Assembly (NCBI GenBank): GCA_023484805.1
Contig: JAMDAM010000021.1
Location: 1 to 64,000, forward strand
Length of the DNA stretch: 64,000 nt
DNA from: Thermoplasmatota archaeon
GTDB lineage: Archaea > Thermoplasmatota > Thermoplasmata > Thermoplasmatales > Thermoplasmataceae
Reading direction: 5' to 3'
Shown here one piece after another: positions 63,091-64,000 of the stretch. Every line of letters begins with the position of its first letter. Within the stretch, counting starts at the first letter, position 1. Both the position numbers and the translations under genes were made by a program. The notes under the pieces were generated by a model. That model was not told the DNA's origin and did no database searches. It saw only the letters and a program-made list of their open reading frames with translations.

Positions 63091-64000
63091 ATGAAAGTCG
63101 TGGTTGATGGTCAGGAAAAAAACCTGCTAGCCGTTTGGTATGAAGATCATGTTGTGAAGCTTGTCGACCAGAGGAAGCTACCTGAAAAAATAGAGATATT
63201 TGAGGCAAAGAATACGGATGATATAGCCCACGCAATCAAGGACATGCTTGTCAGGGGAGCGCCAGCAATCGGCGTAACTGCTGCCTATGGGCTTGCAATG
63301 GCAAAACTGAACAAGGAGGACATGGATGCCGCGGTGGACCGTATTTCAAAAACGCGCCCAACAGCGTTTGATCTTTTCAAGGCAATCAAGTTCATGAAGG
63401 AGAACAACTTCGATCTTAACTCAGCAAGAAGGTATTCAAACGAGATTTCCGGAAGAAGCAAGAGGATTGGCGAATACGGGAACGGCCTGATCAAGCAGGG
63501 AAGCAGGATACTGACTCACTGCAACGCGGGCGCTCTTGCCGTGGTCGACTGGGGAACAGCCCTTGCGCCAATCAGGATAGCTTCTTCAGAAGGAAAGAAG
63601 CCCTTTGTTTTTGTGGATGAAACAAGACCGAGACTGCAGGGCGCAAAGCTGACCGCGTGGGAACTCCAGCAGGAAGGTATTGACCACGCCATAATTGCCG
63701 ACAATGCTGCAGGCTACTTCATGAAGAAGGGGGAAGTGGACCTGGTCATAGTTGGAGCAGACAGGATAGCGGCAAACGGGGACTTTGCAAACAAGATAGG
63801 CACATACGAGAAAGCTGTTGTTGCAAAGGCAAACAATATACCCTTCTATGTCGCAGCACCCGGAAGCACCTTTGACTTTTCCATCTCGTCCGGAGACCAG
63901 ATACCCATTGAGGAGAGATCCCAGGAAGAGGTGCTCATGATAGGCCAGAACCGACTCGGGCCGGCTGAAAGCAAGGCGAGGAACCCTGCGTTCGATGTAA
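63091..64000 (+). CDS. mtnA: eIF-2B alpha-like / S-methyl-5-thioribose-1-phosphate isomerase family, truncated by window end
   Basis: Manual translation MKVVVDGQEKNLLAVWYEDHVVKLVDQRKLPEKIE...MLVRGAPAIGVTAAYGLA...LTHCNAGALA...FVDETRPRLQGAKLTAWEL...VIVGADRIAANGDFANKIGTYEKAV; no stop before 64000. Confidence 0.9.
   Translation, partial: MKVVVDGQEKNLLAVWYEDHVVKLVDQRKLPEKIEIFEAKNTDDIAHAIKDMLVRGAPAIGVTAAYGLAMAKLNKEDMDAAVDRISKTRPTAFDLFKAIKFMKENNFDLNSARRYSNEISGRSKRIGEYGNGLIKQGSRILTHCNAGALAVVDWGTALAPIRIASSEGKKPFVFVDETRPRLQGAKLTAWELQQEGIDHAIIADNAAGYFMKKGEVDLVIVGADRIAANGDFANKIGTYEKAVVAKANNIPFYVAAPGSTFDFSISSGDQIPIEERSQEEVLMIGQNRLGPAESKARNPAFDV

Overview
This 64 kb window is mostly chromosomal core from an archaeon. 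Gene content and order (split rpoA1/rpoA2, XPB-Bax1 pair, trpB2-type trp operon, short leaderless-looking promoters) best fit the Thermoplasmatales; that assignment is inference. Recognisable blocks: rpl18e-rpl13-rps9-rpoN; ALDH/pyruvate kinase; an eight-gene aromatic/trp operon (trpB2-A-D-F-E-G-C + DAHP synthase); MCM; aspS; a TIR-domain protein beside Bax1-XPB; TenA and two MFS transporters; methylcitrate-cycle genes; JAMM/NAD kinase/IMPase; rps13-rps4-rps11-rpoD; a heme-related block (atypical His-containing membrane protein, CtaB, CopD/HemJ-like, hemL-hemC-hemD); KH/RIO/eIF1A; NRAMP-like transporter with a DtxR-family regulator; a decayed VapBC-like locus; nusA-rpoA2-rpoA1-rpoB-rpoH; trpS and a partial mtnA. 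Four tRNAs are readable (Pro-GGG, Thr-GGT, initiator Met-CAT, Lys-TTT). No CRISPR array, intact IS element or prophage was seen. Items most worth follow-up: the TIR/Bax1/XPB neighbourhood, a 24-bp perfect palindrome on the antitoxin start codon of a broken VapBC locus, a perfect inverted repeat in the NRAMP promoter, a structured leader ahead of rps13, and an atypical heme-linked membrane protein next to CtaB. No database search or computation was run.
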